From the NCBI RefSeq assembly GCF_007858285.1, contig NZ_VFIL01000007.1, positions 248,001-312,000 of the forward strand: a stretch of 64,000 nt of DNA. Direction: 5' to 3'. Source of the DNA: Pseudomonas brenneri (GTDB taxonomy: Bacteria; Pseudomonadota; Gammaproteobacteria; Pseudomonadales; Pseudomonadaceae). Shown piece by piece: positions 18,869 to 28,141 of the stretch; position 1 is the first letter of the stretch, and the number at the start of each line of letters is the position of its first letter. A program made the position numbers and the translations under genes. The notes below the pieces were generated by a model, which had not been told where the DNA came from, did not search any database, and was given only the letters and a program-made list of their open reading frames with translations.

Positions 18869-20092
18869 ATGACTGCTGCCCCTTCGCTGCTTCAACGCCT
18901 CATGCGCGTCAGCCTGGTGACCCAAATTATCATCGGCCTGGTTGCTGGCATCCTACTGGCCCTGCTGTCGCCCAGCGCGGCCCTGTCCACCGCGTTTATC
19001 GGCAAGGTATTTGTCTCGGCGCTCAAGGCCGTCGCGCCGATCCTGGTGTTTGTGCTGGTGATGGCCTCGATTGCCAACCACAAGCATGGCCAGGAAACCC
19101 ATATCCGCCCGATCCTGTTCCTGTACTTGCTGGGTACCTTTTCGGCAGCGGTCGTGGCGGTGATTGCCAGCACCCTGTTCCCGTCGAGCCTGGTCCTGGC
19201 CACCCATGACGTGGCCGTCAGCGCGCCGGGCGGTATCGGTGAAGTGCTGCAGAGCCTGCTGCTCAGCGTGGTGGACAACCCGGTCAGCGCCCTGATGAAC
19301 GCCAACTTCATCGGCATCCTGGCCTGGGCCATCGGCATGGGCATTGCAATTCGCCATGCCGGGCAAACCACGCGCACGGTGCTGGACGACCTGTCCAACG
19401 GTGTCACGCTGATCGTGCGCGTAGTGATTCGCTTTGCGCCGCTGGGCATTTTCGGCCTGGTGGCCTCGACCCTCGCCGCTTCTGGCTTCGACGCGTTGCT
19501 CGGCTATGCGCACCTGTTGCTGGTACTGATCGGCTGCATGCTGTTCGTGGCCCTGGTGGTCAACCCGGCCATCGTGTTCTGGAAACTGCGTCGCAACCCC
19601 TACCCGCTGGTGCTGCTGTGCCTGCGCGAGAGCGGTATCACTGCATTCTTCACCCGCAGTTCGGCGGCCAATATCCCGGTCAACCTGGCGTTGAGTGAAC
19701 GCCTGGGCCTGCATGAAGACACCTATTCGGTATCGATCCCGTTGGGCGCAACCATCAACATGGCCGGCGCCGCCATCACCATCACCGTGCTGACCCTGGC
19801 GGCCGTGCATACCTTGGGCATTGCCGTTGACCTGCCGACTGCCGTGCTGCTCAGCGTGGTGGCTGCGGTGTGTGCCTGTGGCGCATCCGGCGTGGCCGGT
19901 GGCTCGTTGCTGTTGATTCCACTGGCGTGCAGCCTGTTCGGCATCCCAAGTGAAATCGCGATGCAAGTGGTAGCCGTGGGCTTCATCATCGGGGTGTTGC
20001 AGGATTCGGCGGAGACTGCGCTGAACTCGTCCACTGACGTGTTGTTCACCGCAGCGGCGTGCCTGGGCCAGGAAGACAAGAACCCAGCCTGA
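18869..20092 (+). CDS. sstT: Sodium/serine-threonine symporter
   Basis: A 407-residue DAACS-family transporter. Diagnostic stretches are TRSSAANIPVNLALSERLGL, the sodium/substrate motif GATINMAGAA and the late helix ACGASGVAGGSLLLIPLACSLFGI. Length and order match SstT, which imports serine and threonine. It is a single gene, followed by a REP pair rather than a T-rich terminator. Confidence 0.93.
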   Translation: MTAAPSLLQRLMRVSLVTQIIIGLVAGILLALLSPSAALSTAFIGKVFVSALKAVAPILVFVLVMASIANHKHGQETHIRPILFLYLLGTFSAAVVAVIASTLFPSSLVLATHDVAVSAPGGIGEVLQSLLLSVVDNPVSALMNANFIGILAWAIGMGIAIRHAGQTTRTVLDDLSNGVTLIVRVVIRFAPLGIFGLVASTLAASGFDALLGYAHLLLVLIGCMLFVALVVNPAIVFWKLRRNPYPLVLLCLRESGITAFFTRSSAANIPVNLALSERLGLHEDTYSVSIPLGATINMAGAAITITVLTLAAVHTLGIAVDLPTAVLLSVVAAVCACGASGVAGGSLLLIPLACSLFGIPSEIAMQVVAVGFIIGVLQDSAETALNSSTDVLFTAAACLGQEDKNPA

Positions 20093-20114
20093 CACAACAG
20101 TGGGCGCTGACTTC

Positions 20115-20201
20115 TGTAGGAGCTGGCTTGCCTGCGATAGCATCACCTCGGTGCAACTGATAGACCGAGGTGCCTGCATCGCAGGCAAGCCAGCTCCTAC
20201 A
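20115..20201. repeat. Paired REP-type palindrome (TGTAGGAGCTGGC variant)
   Basis: Inverted copies of TGTAGGAGCTGGCTTGCCTG with an inner CACCTCGGT-type arm between the sstT and DUF1993 stops. This is a third arm variant in the window. Confidence 0.85.
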
Positions 20202-20241
20202 GAGCCAGCGCCCACATTTGTTTTGGGGTGTTACTCAGTAC

Positions 20242-20751
20242 TTAGAACGCGCCCATGTAGTCGCGCTTGCCCACTTCCACACCGTTATGACGCAGCAAAG
20301 CGTAAGCGGTGGTGACGTGGAAGAAGAACTGCGGCAGGCCGTAGGTCAGCAGGTAGGACTGGCCGCTGAAGCGTTTTTCTTTCGGGGTGCCTGGGCGGGT
20401 GACGATCTCGATACCTTCCTTGCCGTCGATCTGCGCCGGGGTGATGGTGTCGATAAAGGCCAGGACCTTGGCGATCAGCGCTTGCAGGTCAGCGAAAGTG
20501 ACTTCGCTGTCTTCGTATTTCGGTACTTCGATCTCGGCCAGGCGCGCGGAAACGCCCTTGGCAAAGTCCACGGCGATCTGCACCTGGCGTACCAGCGGGA
20601 ACATATCCGGGAACAGGCGCGCCTGCAGCAAGGCATTGGGGTCGATGTTCTTGGCAGTGGCGTGGGCCTCGGCCTTGTTCAGCACGTCGCTCAGGGCGTT
20701 GAGCATTTGCTTGAAGACTGGGAGGGAAGCGGCGTACAGGGAAATAGTCAT
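20242..20751 (-). CDS. DUF1993 family protein
   Basis: A 169-residue protein of the DUF1993 family, which belongs to the DinB-like four-helix group. It begins MTISLYAASLPVFKQMLNAL and contains the conserved SYLLTYGLPQFFFHVTTAYALLRHNGVEVGKRDY near the C-terminus. No biochemical role is established that I know. Single gene, divergent from the YceH gene. Confidence 0.85.
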   Translation of the reverse strand: MTISLYAASLPVFKQMLNALSDVLNKAEAHATAKNIDPNALLQARLFPDMFPLVRQVQIAVDFAKGVSARLAEIEVPKYEDSEVTFADLQALIAKVLAFIDTITPAQIDGKEGIEIVTRPGTPKEKRFSGQSYLLTYGLPQFFFHVTTAYALLRHNGVEVGKRDYMGAF

Positions 20752-20865
20752 GACAGTCTCGACAATAGTGGCGGGGTTGGACAGCGGCGATTATAGCCAT
20801 GCGCGTCGCTTGTCTTTTATTTTTTCGGGATTAGGCTAGTGGGCTCACAGCATAGGGAAAGCGCG

Positions 20866-21513
20866 ATGACCACCGAGCACGACACCACTTCCTCCGAACC
20901 GCGCCTCAACAGCACGGAAATCCGCGTCCTGGGCAGCCTGATCGAAAAACAGGCGACCAACCCGGAAACCTACCCGCTGACCCTCAATGCCCTGGTGCTG
21001 GCCTGCAACCAGAAAACCAGCCGGGAGCCTGTGACCAACCTCAGCCAGGGCCAGGTCGGCCAAAGCCTGCGCGCCCTGGAGGGACGGGGTTTTACCAAGC
21101 TTGTGATGGGCAGCCGCGCCGATCGCTGGGAACACCGCGTGGACAAGGCCCTGGAATTGGTGCCGGCGCAGGTGATCCTCACTGGCCTGATGTTTCTGCG
21201 CGGCCCACAGACGGTCAATGAACTGCTGACCCGCAGCGGGCGCATGCATGACTTTGAAGATGCCGAACAGGTGGTACACCAACTCGAACGCCTGATCGCC
21301 CGTGACCTGGCGGTGTTGGTGCCCAAGCAGGCCGGGCAGCGCGAAGATCGCTACACCCATTCCCTGGGCGACCCGGCGGATATCGAGGCGATCCTCGCCG
21401 CTCGTGGTAACCCGGCGGAGCGCAGCAGCGCAGGCGCAGTTTCCGTGGAGCGCATCGAAGAGCTGGAGGCGCGGATTGCGGCGCTGGAAGAGCGCCTGTC
21501 GCGTCTCGAATAA
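20866..21513 (+). CDS. YceH family (DUF480) winged-helix protein
   Basis: A 215-residue protein of the YceH/DUF480 family with two winged-helix units (around residues 15-90 and 95-165) and a short C-terminal coiled coil (EELEARIAALEERLSRLE). The conserved start RLNSTEIRVLGSLIEKQATNPETYPLTLNAL is clear. ATG at 20866 follows AGGGAAA. DNA binding is suggested by the fold; the target is unknown. Confidence 0.88.
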   Translation: MTTEHDTTSSEPRLNSTEIRVLGSLIEKQATNPETYPLTLNALVLACNQKTSREPVTNLSQGQVGQSLRALEGRGFTKLVMGSRADRWEHRVDKALELVPAQVILTGLMFLRGPQTVNELLTRSGRMHDFEDAEQVVHQLERLIARDLAVLVPKQAGQREDRYTHSLGDPADIEAILAARGNPAERSSAGAVSVERIEELEARIAALEERLSRLE

Positions 21514-21525
21514 CACCTTGTCCCT

Positions 21526-21553
21526 TGTAGGAGCGAGCTTGCTCGCTCCTACA
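21526..21553. repeat. Perfect REP-type palindrome
   Basis: TGTAGGAGCGAGC, TT, GCTCGCTCCTACA: a perfect 13-bp stem with two central bases. It may end the YceH transcript, but it lacks a T tract. Confidence 0.75.
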
Positions 21554-21631
21554 GAAAGCAGAATCCGCTTAACTGACTGGCATTAGGGCAAGCCAGCTCC
21601 CACATGGATCAACTGTGTTTTTTCAGAGCGA

Positions 21632-22450
21632 TTACTGTCGAGCGAACGCCACCGCTTTCTGAAACTGCTCATCCGTCGGTCGGATGCCGGTGTACAGCAC
21701 GAACTGCTCCAGCGCCTGGATCGCAATCACTTCCAGGCCAGTAATCACCCGCTTGCCCTGGGCCCGGCCACGCACAATCAGCGGTGTTTCGGCGGGAATC
21801 GCCACCACATCGAACACCGTGTCCGCCAAGTCAATCGCAGCAGCCTCAAACGCCAGATCCTCGGCCTGGGCGCCGCCGGTCATGCCGATCGGCGTCACAT
21901 TGACCAGCATCTGCGGGCGCGTCTCGCCCAATGTCGCCTGCCACGTATACCCCAGGTTGTGCGCCAGGGCCCGGCCGGCGGCTTCGTTACGGGCAACGAT
22001 CAGGCCATTGGCGTAGCCACCATCGCGCAAGGCACTGGCCACAGCCTTGGCCATGCCGCCACTGCCGTGCAGGGCGAAGGTCGAATCCTTGGGCACGGCA
22101 TGCTTTTTCAGCAACTGCTCAATGGCAATGTAATCGGTGTTGTAGGCCTTGAGATGGCCGGCGGTGTTGACGATGGTGTTGATCGAAGCGATAGCACGGG
22201 CCGAGTCATCCAGTTCATCGACCAGCTCGATGCAGGCCTCCTTGAACGGCATCGACACGCCGCAGCCGCGAATACCCAGGGCGCGGATACCGGCCACGGC
22301 GCCGTTTAAATCCTGGCTGCTGAAAGCCTTGTAATAGAAATTGAGCCCCAACTGCTCATACAAATGGTTATGAAAACGTAGGCCGAAATTACCTGGGCGG
22401 GCCGACAGTGACATGCACAGTTGGGTATCTTTGTTGGGGTTCATCAACAT
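21632..22450 (-). CDS. Shikimate dehydrogenase-like oxidoreductase
   Basis: A 272-residue AroE-superfamily enzyme. The substrate-site Lys and Asp appear in VSMPFKE and YNTDYIAI, and the nucleotide-binding turn reads HGSGGMAKAVASAL. VSMPFKE instead of the usual NVTxPxK resembles the SdhL/HI0607 paralog group rather than the main biosynthetic AroE, so activity on shikimate may be weak or the substrate different. GGAG precedes the start. It is a single gene. Confidence 0.82.
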   Translation of the reverse strand: MLMNPNKDTQLCMSLSARPGNFGLRFHNHLYEQLGLNFYYKAFSSQDLNGAVAGIRALGIRGCGVSMPFKEACIELVDELDDSARAIASINTIVNTAGHLKAYNTDYIAIEQLLKKHAVPKDSTFALHGSGGMAKAVASALRDGGYANGLIVARNEAAGRALAHNLGYTWQATLGETRPQMLVNVTPIGMTGGAQAEDLAFEAAAIDLADTVFDVVAIPAETPLIVRGRAQGKRVITGLEVIAIQALEQFVLYTGIRPTDEQFQKAVAFARQ

Positions 22451-22616
22451 CCAATGACTCCTTCATCAAGTAAGCAAACCGGTACAGACCTTACACAACC
22501 TTTACCTAGTGGCGGTGCTGTTTTCCTGAAATACGTTGTCTTAAAAGTATCCCCGCGACAATCCTTGAGTCTATTGATTGCAGACCACAAGCGCAGGGGC
22601 CAACCGAGGAAAGACC

Positions 22617-22964
22617 ATGATGCGTAAAATCCCCAGGATCGCCTTGCTGATCGGTGCGCTCGCTGTAGCCGGCCAAGCTTCCGCCCATGGCGGCGGTTGG
22701 GGTGGCCCGGCCGTATTGGGTGCGGTTGTCGGCGCAGCCGTAGTGGGCTCAGTGATCGCCAGCCATGATCGGCCGGTATATGTGCAGCAGCAACCGGTGT
22801 ATTACCAGCCCCAGCCGGTGTACGCCGCCCCGCCGCCGGTCTATTACCAGCCAGCGCCGGTGTATGTGCAGCAGCCGGTGTATTACCGCCCGGCGCCCGT
22901 GTATTACGGGCCACCACGTGGCTACTACGGCCCACCCCACGGCTATTACAGGCGCGGTTGGTAA
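22617..22964 (+). CDS. Secreted Pro-Tyr repeat protein
   Basis: A 115-residue exported protein. Signal peptide 1-23 (ending GQASA-HG) is followed by a glycine- and alanine-rich hydrophobic stretch (VLGAVVGAAVVGSVIA) and then about eight PVYY/PVYV-type units rich in Pro, Tyr and Gln, ending in PPRGYYGPPHGYYRRGW. GAGGAAAG supports the start. Similar short proteins are common in Pseudomonas but uncharacterised; a surface role is a guess. Confidence 0.7.
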   Translation: MMRKIPRIALLIGALAVAGQASAHGGGWGGPAVLGAVVGAAVVGSVIASHDRPVYVQQQPVYYQPQPVYAAPPPVYYQPAPVYVQQPVYYRPAPVYYGPPRGYYGPPHGYYRRGW

Positions 22965-22971
22965 GCACCGC

Positions 22972-22996
22972 AAAAAGCCCCGCATGCCAGGCGGGG
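22972..22996 (+). terminator. Rho-independent terminator
   Basis: AAGCCCCGC pairs with GCGGGGCTT over a 7-base loop, followed by T6, directly after the Pro-Tyr repeat gene. Confidence 0.88.
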
Positions 22997-23193
22997 CTTT
23001 TTTATGGGTTGCCGGTCTGAATAAATCTTGCCAAGGTCGCTATGGGGACAACGCTGGCTGTTAAATCCGACATTATCAAGGCCAACGTGCGCTTGCCCAA
23101 TCGGGGCCTGCGCTGTCATGTTTGTGTCACACGGCACTCTCACTATCGAAACTGTCCATCCCTAACAGGCCATAACAACAAGGACGATCCAGC

Positions 23194-23388
23194 ATGCCCA
23201 CACAAAATCCGCACCGTACCGCCGGTCTCTGCACGTCGAGCAAAGTCTATAGCGCCTTGACCGAACTCAAGCACCTGGAAGGCCATCGCAGTGCCAAGTT
23301 TCTCTCGTTGCTGGCCGAAAACCTGGTCCACAAGGGCCTGCTCAACGAGCAGGAAGTGCTGAACATGCTGGATCAGGTCGTGGACTGA
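23194..23388 (+). CDS. Small conserved hypothetical protein
   Basis: A 64-residue, mostly helical protein (KVYSALTELKHLEGHRSAKFLSLLAENLVHKGLLNEQEVLNMLDQVV) without membrane or signal segments. AAGGACG 9 bases upstream supports the start. The helical pattern could mediate a protein contact; no family is recognised. Confidence 0.6.
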   Translation: MPTQNPHRTAGLCTSSKVYSALTELKHLEGHRSAKFLSLLAENLVHKGLLNEQEVLNMLDQVVD

Positions 23389-23471
23389 GCGCCTGCGGGC
23401 GCAGTCTCGATAACAATGATGTTGACTATCGAGCAGGGTGATTTTCCCTCAAGCGCTGGCCGCCGTAAGGT

Positions 23472-23494
23472 TACCTCCATCAGCAATGGAGGTA
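23472..23494 (+). promoter_or_regulatory. Hairpin masking a ribosome binding site
   Basis: TACCTCCAT and ATGGAGGTA form a perfect 9-bp stem with a 5-base loop. The right arm contains the full GGAGGT ribosome site of the ORF starting at 23498, so the folded mRNA would block initiation. Confidence 0.65.
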
Positions 23495-23497
23495 GAT

Positions 23498-23665
23498 ATG
23501 CCCACTATCCAGATCATGTCCGTCGTCGGCAGTGCCGTCCCCGTCCCTCTTCGGGAGTTGGGTTTGCTGGCCTGCTGGTACTTGGTACGCGACGGTGAAG
23601 CCATCAGTGGCCCGCTGACTTCACTGTCGGCTGCGCAAGCGCAAAGCCGCAAGCTTGAAGCTTAA
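23498..23665 (+). CDS. Small hypothetical protein with hairpin-masked start
   Basis: A 55-residue protein starting MPTIQIMSVVGSAVPVPL and including LACWYLVRDGEAISGPLTSLSAAQAQ. The start at 23498 is fixed by GGAGGTAGAT. The ribosome site is in a perfect hairpin. Its stop overlaps the convergent permease gene by 4 bases. The WYLVRDGEAISGPLT stretch looks like a small beta domain; no function is recognised. Confidence 0.6.
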   Translation: MPTIQIMSVVGSAVPVPLRELGLLACWYLVRDGEAISGPLTSLSAAQAQSRKLEA

Positions 23666-24723
23666 GGCAAACGCACTTGTCGTTTGGTTTCGACAAACAG
23701 CGCCCAGCTGGACATGAACAACGCGGCAATCAATGGCCCGATGACAAAACCATTGAGGCCGAAGATCGACAGGCCACCCAGGGTCGAGATCAGGATCAGG
23801 TAATCCGGCATCTTGGTGTCCTTGCCCACCAGGATCGGGCGCAGCACGTTGTCCACCAGGCCGATCACAAACACCCCAAACAAGGCCAGCACCACCCCTT
23901 GCCAGATTGAACCACTGAGCAGGAAGTACGCGGCTACCGGCCCCCAGACAATTCCCGCGCCCACCGCCGGCAGCAGCGACAGAAACGCCATCAGCACCGC
24001 CCAGAGCAATGCACTGGGAATTTCCAGAAACCAGAAAATCAAACCGCCCAACGCGCCCTGGGTCACCGCCACCAGCACGTTGCCCTTGACGGTCGCCCGC
24101 ACCACGCGGTTGAACTTGAGCTGCAAGCGACGCTTCTGCGGCTCGGCCAGCGGCACCGCCGTACGCACTTTGCGCACCAGTTCGGGGCCGTCGCGTAGCA
24201 GGAAGAACAGCAAGTACAGCATGATGAAAAAGCTCACCAGGAAATCAAAGGTGCCCTGGCCAAAGCTGAACGCCTGGCTGGCGAAGAACTGGCTGCCCTG
24301 CATCGCGGCCTTGACGATCTTCTCGCGCAGCCCCTCCAGGTTACCCATGCCGAAGCGGTCCAGCAGATGCTGGAAGTAAGGCGGCAGGAAGTTCTTGAAC
24401 TGTTCGATGTAACCGGCGATATCCAGCCTGCCGCTTTCGACGTTCCGGTACAGCGTCGCGCCCTCCTGCACCAGCAAGGCACTGGTGATGATCACCGGCA
24501 AAATCGCGATCACCAGGCACACCATCAAGGTACAGAGCGACGTCAGGTTGCGATTCCAGCCAAACTTGAGCTGCAGGCGCCGCTGCATGGGCGCAAAGAT
24601 GATCCCGAGGATCACCGCCCAGAACACCGCGCCATAGAACGGCAGCAGGATCCAGAAAAACGCGACGGTCACCATGACCAGCAGCAACAGCAAGGTTTTG
24701 AATTGCAGATTCGTTTGGTTCAT
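23662..24723 (-). CDS. AI-2E family (UPF0118) permease
   Basis: A 353-residue membrane protein with seven or eight helices and the family's C-terminal block (PILVGKDTKMPDYLILISTLGGLSIFGLNGFVIGPLIAALF). The family includes TqsA and PerM, whose substrates are mostly unknown; some members act as sodium/proton antiporters. The quorum-signal label should not be taken literally. Confidence 0.85.
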   Translation of the reverse strand: MNQTNLQFKTLLLLLVMVTVAFFWILLPFYGAVFWAVILGIIFAPMQRRLQLKFGWNRNLTSLCTLMVCLVIAILPVIITSALLVQEGATLYRNVESGRLDIAGYIEQFKNFLPPYFQHLLDRFGMGNLEGLREKIVKAAMQGSQFFASQAFSFGQGTFDFLVSFFIMLYLLFFLLRDGPELVRKVRTAVPLAEPQKRRLQLKFNRVVRATVKGNVLVAVTQGALGGLIFWFLEIPSALLWAVLMAFLSLLPAVGAGIVWGPVAAYFLLSGSIWQGVVLALFGVFVIGLVDNVLRPILVGKDTKMPDYLILISTLGGLSIFGLNGFVIGPLIAALFMSSWALFVETKRQVRLP

Positions 24724-24885
24724 GTCCGATCCGTGCCAGAAAAACGCCAGGCGCCCAGCGCGCCCTGTTGCTTAGTCCACCGCGCATCGCACGAGTGCCA
24801 TCTTTATTTCTACAGCGTAGACCCAGATCAATAACCGCCAGGTCCGGCTCGGCTACCCTGCCGCCCTTTTGCGACCTGAATCCCC

Positions 24886-26205
24886 ATGCCCTCTGTTCTT
24901 GCCCCCGAATTGCTCGCCCCTGCCGGCACCCTGAAAAACATGCGCTACGCCTTTGCCTACGGTGCCGATGCGGTCTACGCCGGCCAACCGCGCTACAGCT
25001 TGCGGGTGCGCAATAACGAGTTCGACCACGCCAACCTGGCCCTGGGCATCGCCGAGGCGCAATCGCGGGGCAAGCGCTTTTATGTGGTGGTCAATATCGC
25101 GCCGCACAATGCCAAGCTAAAAACCTTCCTCAAGGACCTGGAACCGGTGATCGCCATGGGCCCGGACGCGCTGATCATGTCCGACCCAGGCTTGATCATG
25201 CTCGTGCGCCGGCACTTCCCGCAGATGCCGATCCATCTATCGGTGCAAGCCAACACGGTGAACTGGGCCAGTGTCGAGTTCTGGCAACAGCAAGGCCTCT
25301 GCCGGATCATCCTGTCGCGGGAACTGTCCCTGGAAGAAATCGCCGAGATCCGCCAACAGGTACCAGCCATGGAGCTGGAAGTGTTTGTGCATGGCGCGCT
25401 GTGCATGGCCTACTCCGGGCGCTGCCTGTTGTCCGGCTATATGAACAAGCGCGACGCCAACCAGGGCACCTGCACCAACGCTTGCCGCTGGAAATACCAG
25501 GCCACACCGGCCGAGGAAAACACCGTGGGCGATATCGTCCAGCAGTATCAGCCCGAGCCGACCCTGGGCCTCGGCGCGCCCACCGACCAGGTGTTCCTGC
25601 TTCAGGAAGCCAATCGCCCGGACGAACAGATGCCGGCCTTCGAGGACGAGCACGGCACCTACATCATGAACGCCAAGGACTTGCGGGCAGTGCAGCATGT
25701 CGAACGCCTGACACAGATGGGCGTGCATTCACTGAAGATCGAAGGCCGCACCAAATCCCACTTCTATGTGGCGCGCACCACCCAGGTGTACCGCCAGGCC
25801 ATCGATGACGCGGTGGCCGGTCGTGCGTTCGACCGTGGCTTGATGACCAATCTTGAATCCCTGGCCCAGCGCGGCTACACCGAAGGCTTCCTGCGCCGCC
25901 ATGTGCATGACGAATACCAGAACTACCAGAACGGCAGCTCAGTCTCCGAACGCCAGCAGTTTGTCGGCGAATTGACCGGCGAGCGGCGCGGGGAGTTGGC
26001 CGAGGTCAAGGTGAAGAACCGCTTTGCCGTGGGCAATCATCTGGAATTGATGACCCCGGCGGGGAACTTCCATTTTGACCTGGGGCTGATGCACAACGCC
26101 AAGGGTGAAGCCATCGAGGTGGCGCCGGGGGATGGGCATACGGTGTATGTGCCGGTGCCGCTGGAAATGGATATCGGGTTTGGGTTGTTGATGCGGGATG
26201 TGTAG
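24886..26205 (+). CDS. trhP: tRNA 5-hydroxyuridine modification protein (U32 peptidase family)
   Basis: A 439-residue YegQ/TrhP homologue. The N-terminal barrel starts PELLAPAGTLKNMRYAFAYGADAVYAG. A cysteine set for an iron-sulfur cluster is seen in ALCMAYSGRCLLSGYMNKRD and NQGTCTNACRW. TrhP takes part in prephenate-dependent hydroxylation of U34 in several tRNAs; the older peptidase name comes from distant relatives. Single gene. Confidence 0.9.
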   Translation: MPSVLAPELLAPAGTLKNMRYAFAYGADAVYAGQPRYSLRVRNNEFDHANLALGIAEAQSRGKRFYVVVNIAPHNAKLKTFLKDLEPVIAMGPDALIMSDPGLIMLVRRHFPQMPIHLSVQANTVNWASVEFWQQQGLCRIILSRELSLEEIAEIRQQVPAMELEVFVHGALCMAYSGRCLLSGYMNKRDANQGTCTNACRWKYQATPAEENTVGDIVQQYQPEPTLGLGAPTDQVFLLQEANRPDEQMPAFEDEHGTYIMNAKDLRAVQHVERLTQMGVHSLKIEGRTKSHFYVARTTQVYRQAIDDAVAGRAFDRGLMTNLESLAQRGYTEGFLRRHVHDEYQNYQNGSSVSERQQFVGELTGERRGELAEVKVKNRFAVGNHLELMTPAGNFHFDLGLMHNAKGEAIEVAPGDGHTVYVPVPLEMDIGFGLLMRDV

Positions 26206-26213
26206 CGACTGTT

Positions 26214-26262
26214 AGCAAGCCCACATTCTGAACTGCGAATACATTCAAAATGTGGGCTTGCT
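26214..26262. repeat. Inverted repeat after trhP
   Basis: AGCAAGCCCACATT and AATGTGGGCTTGCT are perfectly complementary over 14 bp with a 21-base loop, between the convergent trhP and chemoreceptor stops. It is a REP relative that may stop transcription both ways. Confidence 0.7.
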
Positions 26263-26298
26263 CACGAAGAGGCCAGAACAAGCACCGCAATTCCCAAG

Positions 26299-27978
26299 TC
26301 AGATCCTGAACTGCCCCACCAACTGCCCCAACCGCTGCCCCAGGTCCGCCAAGCTGCGGGAGGTCTGTGCGCCCTGCTGGGTCTCATCCGCCACGCTGTC
26401 CACCGCTACGGCAATCTGATGCACGCTGCGGTTGATCTCTTCGGCCACGGCGGTTTGTTCTTCGGCGGCACTGGCAATCTGCGCGTTCATCGTGTTGATG
26501 GTGCCGATCAGTTGCGCCATGGTATCGAGGGACGCCCCGGCTTCGTTGGCCTGGGCCGAGGTGCCCTCACCGGCATCGCTGGAACGGCGCATGGACTCCA
26601 CGGCGGCCTCGGTACCCTTTTGCAGGCGGTCGATCATGCCCTGGATTTCCTGGGTACTTTGCTGGGTGCGGCTGGCCAGCGCACGCACCTCATCGGCCAC
26701 CACCGCAAACCCACGCCCGGCTTCACCGGCACGCGCCGCTTCAATGGCCGCGTTGAGGGCCAGCAGGTTGGTCTGCTCGGCAATCGAACGGATCACCCCG
26801 AGCACGCTGACAATCGATGACACGTCCTGTTGCAGGCTATCGAGGGATACGCCACTGCTGCGGATGTCACTCACCAACGCATGAATCTGCGCAATGCTGC
26901 CATCCACCACGCGCTTGGCGCTCTGGCCTTCTACGTCAGTCTGTTGCGCCGCCACCGCGGCGCCCTGGGCGCTGCGGGCCACTTCATGGGCCGCAGAGGA
27001 CATTTCATTGATCGCCGTCGCCACCTGATCGGTCTCCTGGCGCTGACGCTCCATGGCCTGTTCCGAACGCTGGGCTTGCTCGGACACCTGGCTGACCAGG
27101 CCGGTCAGTTGCGACGTCATGTCGGTGATCTGGCGTACCAGACCATGGATCTTGTCGACAAACCGGTTGAACGAGCCTGCCAATTCGCCCAGCTCATCCT
27201 GGCTGGTGATCGCCAGGCGCCGGGTCAAATCACCTTCGCCGGCAGCGATGTCATCGAGGTTGGCCTTCATCAGGTGCAACGGCCGCAGGATGGTATTGGC
27301 CAGCACCATGCCCACCGCAGCGATCAGCAACAGCAGGACCACGGCGATCCCGATGATGCTCAACAGCACCCCTTCCATACGTTCGTTGACCTTGGCCTCG
27401 ACCTCGCTGACCAGGGCATCGATACCGTCCAGGTTGACCGACGTACCAATCACCATGTCCCACTTGGGCAGGTATTCGGTGTAGCCGAGCTTGGGCACCA
27501 GTTCGGTTTGCCCCGGTTGCGTGGAACTGTATTGCAGGTAATGGGTGCCGTCCTTGCCGACCTTCACCAGGTCGCGGTTGACGTAGACGCCATTAGGGTC
27601 GCGATTGTCCTTGAAGCTTTTGCCTACGCCATCGGGGCTATTACCCTTGAACAGGCGGATGGTTTCCGAGTCGTAGCCAAAGAAGTAGCCGTCCTTGCCG
27701 TAGGTCGTGTTGGATAACAGCTTGACCACTTGCGCCCGCGCCTGCGTATCACCAGGGGTGGCGGCGTCGTACAGCGGTTTGATAGTGGTCATCGCCACTT
27801 CTACATAACTTTGCAGGGTGGCCTTGGCGTTGTTGAGCAGGCGCTGGCGGGTTTCGGCCACCTCGGTGCGCGCCTGCTCCTTGAGGATCCACACCGTGGT
27901 CAGGCTGATGACCACGGCAAACAACAACACCGGTAGGACGGCGAGGGACAGGACTTTGGCCTTCAGACTCAGACGCAT
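26299..27978 (-). CDS. Methyl-accepting chemotaxis protein, single-Cache sensor
   Basis: A 559-residue chemoreceptor: membrane segment at about 10-32, a periplasmic sCache-type domain with KDGYFFGYDSETIRLFKGNSP and LGYTEYLPKWDMVIGTSVN, a second membrane segment near 205-230, HAMP, and a signalling domain with the conserved hairpin tip EQTNLLALNAAIEAARAGEAGRGF. Such sCache sensors often bind short organic acids. Its ligand is not readable. It is convergent with trhP and next to the antiporter gene. Confidence 0.9.
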   Translation of the reverse strand: MRLSLKAKVLSLAVLPVLLFAVVISLTTVWILKEQARTEVAETRQRLLNNAKATLQSYVEVAMTTIKPLYDAATPGDTQARAQVVKLLSNTTYGKDGYFFGYDSETIRLFKGNSPDGVGKSFKDNRDPNGVYVNRDLVKVGKDGTHYLQYSSTQPGQTELVPKLGYTEYLPKWDMVIGTSVNLDGIDALVSEVEAKVNERMEGVLLSIIGIAVVLLLLIAAVGMVLANTILRPLHLMKANLDDIAAGEGDLTRRLAITSQDELGELAGSFNRFVDKIHGLVRQITDMTSQLTGLVSQVSEQAQRSEQAMERQRQETDQVATAINEMSSAAHEVARSAQGAAVAAQQTDVEGQSAKRVVDGSIAQIHALVSDIRSSGVSLDSLQQDVSSIVSVLGVIRSIAEQTNLLALNAAIEAARAGEAGRGFAVVADEVRALASRTQQSTQEIQGMIDRLQKGTEAAVESMRRSSDAGEGTSAQANEAGASLDTMAQLIGTINTMNAQIASAAEEQTAVAEEINRSVHQIAVAVDSVADETQQGAQTSRSLADLGQRLGQLVGQFRI

Positions 27979-28034
27979 GGATCTTCTCTCTTCTCGGGCA
28001 ATGTTAAGAGGTTAACGGCCCTGTGAGAGAAAAC

Positions 28035-28134
28035 TGTAGGAGCGAGCTTGCTCGCGAAAAAGCTCGGCAATAACACCGGCATCCTGGATGGGCGCGGTGC
28101 CCTTGAGTCCTTCGCGAGCAAGCTCGCTCCTACA
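28035..28134. repeat. Paired REP-type palindrome
   Basis: Facing copies of TGTAGGAGCGAGCTTGCTCGCGA across about 55 bases, between the antiporter stop and the chemoreceptor start. Confidence 0.85.
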
Positions 28135-28141
28135 GGAGAGG

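Noticed and set aside
23398..23598. 60-codon plus-strand frame overlapping the 55-residue ORF
   Set aside because: It lacks a ribosome site and crosses the masking hairpin; the frame starting at 23498 has a perfect site.
27979..28034. FliA promoter for the single-Cache receptor
   Set aside because: A CCCGAGAA -10-like element exists, but no -35 element is found at 11-base spacing.
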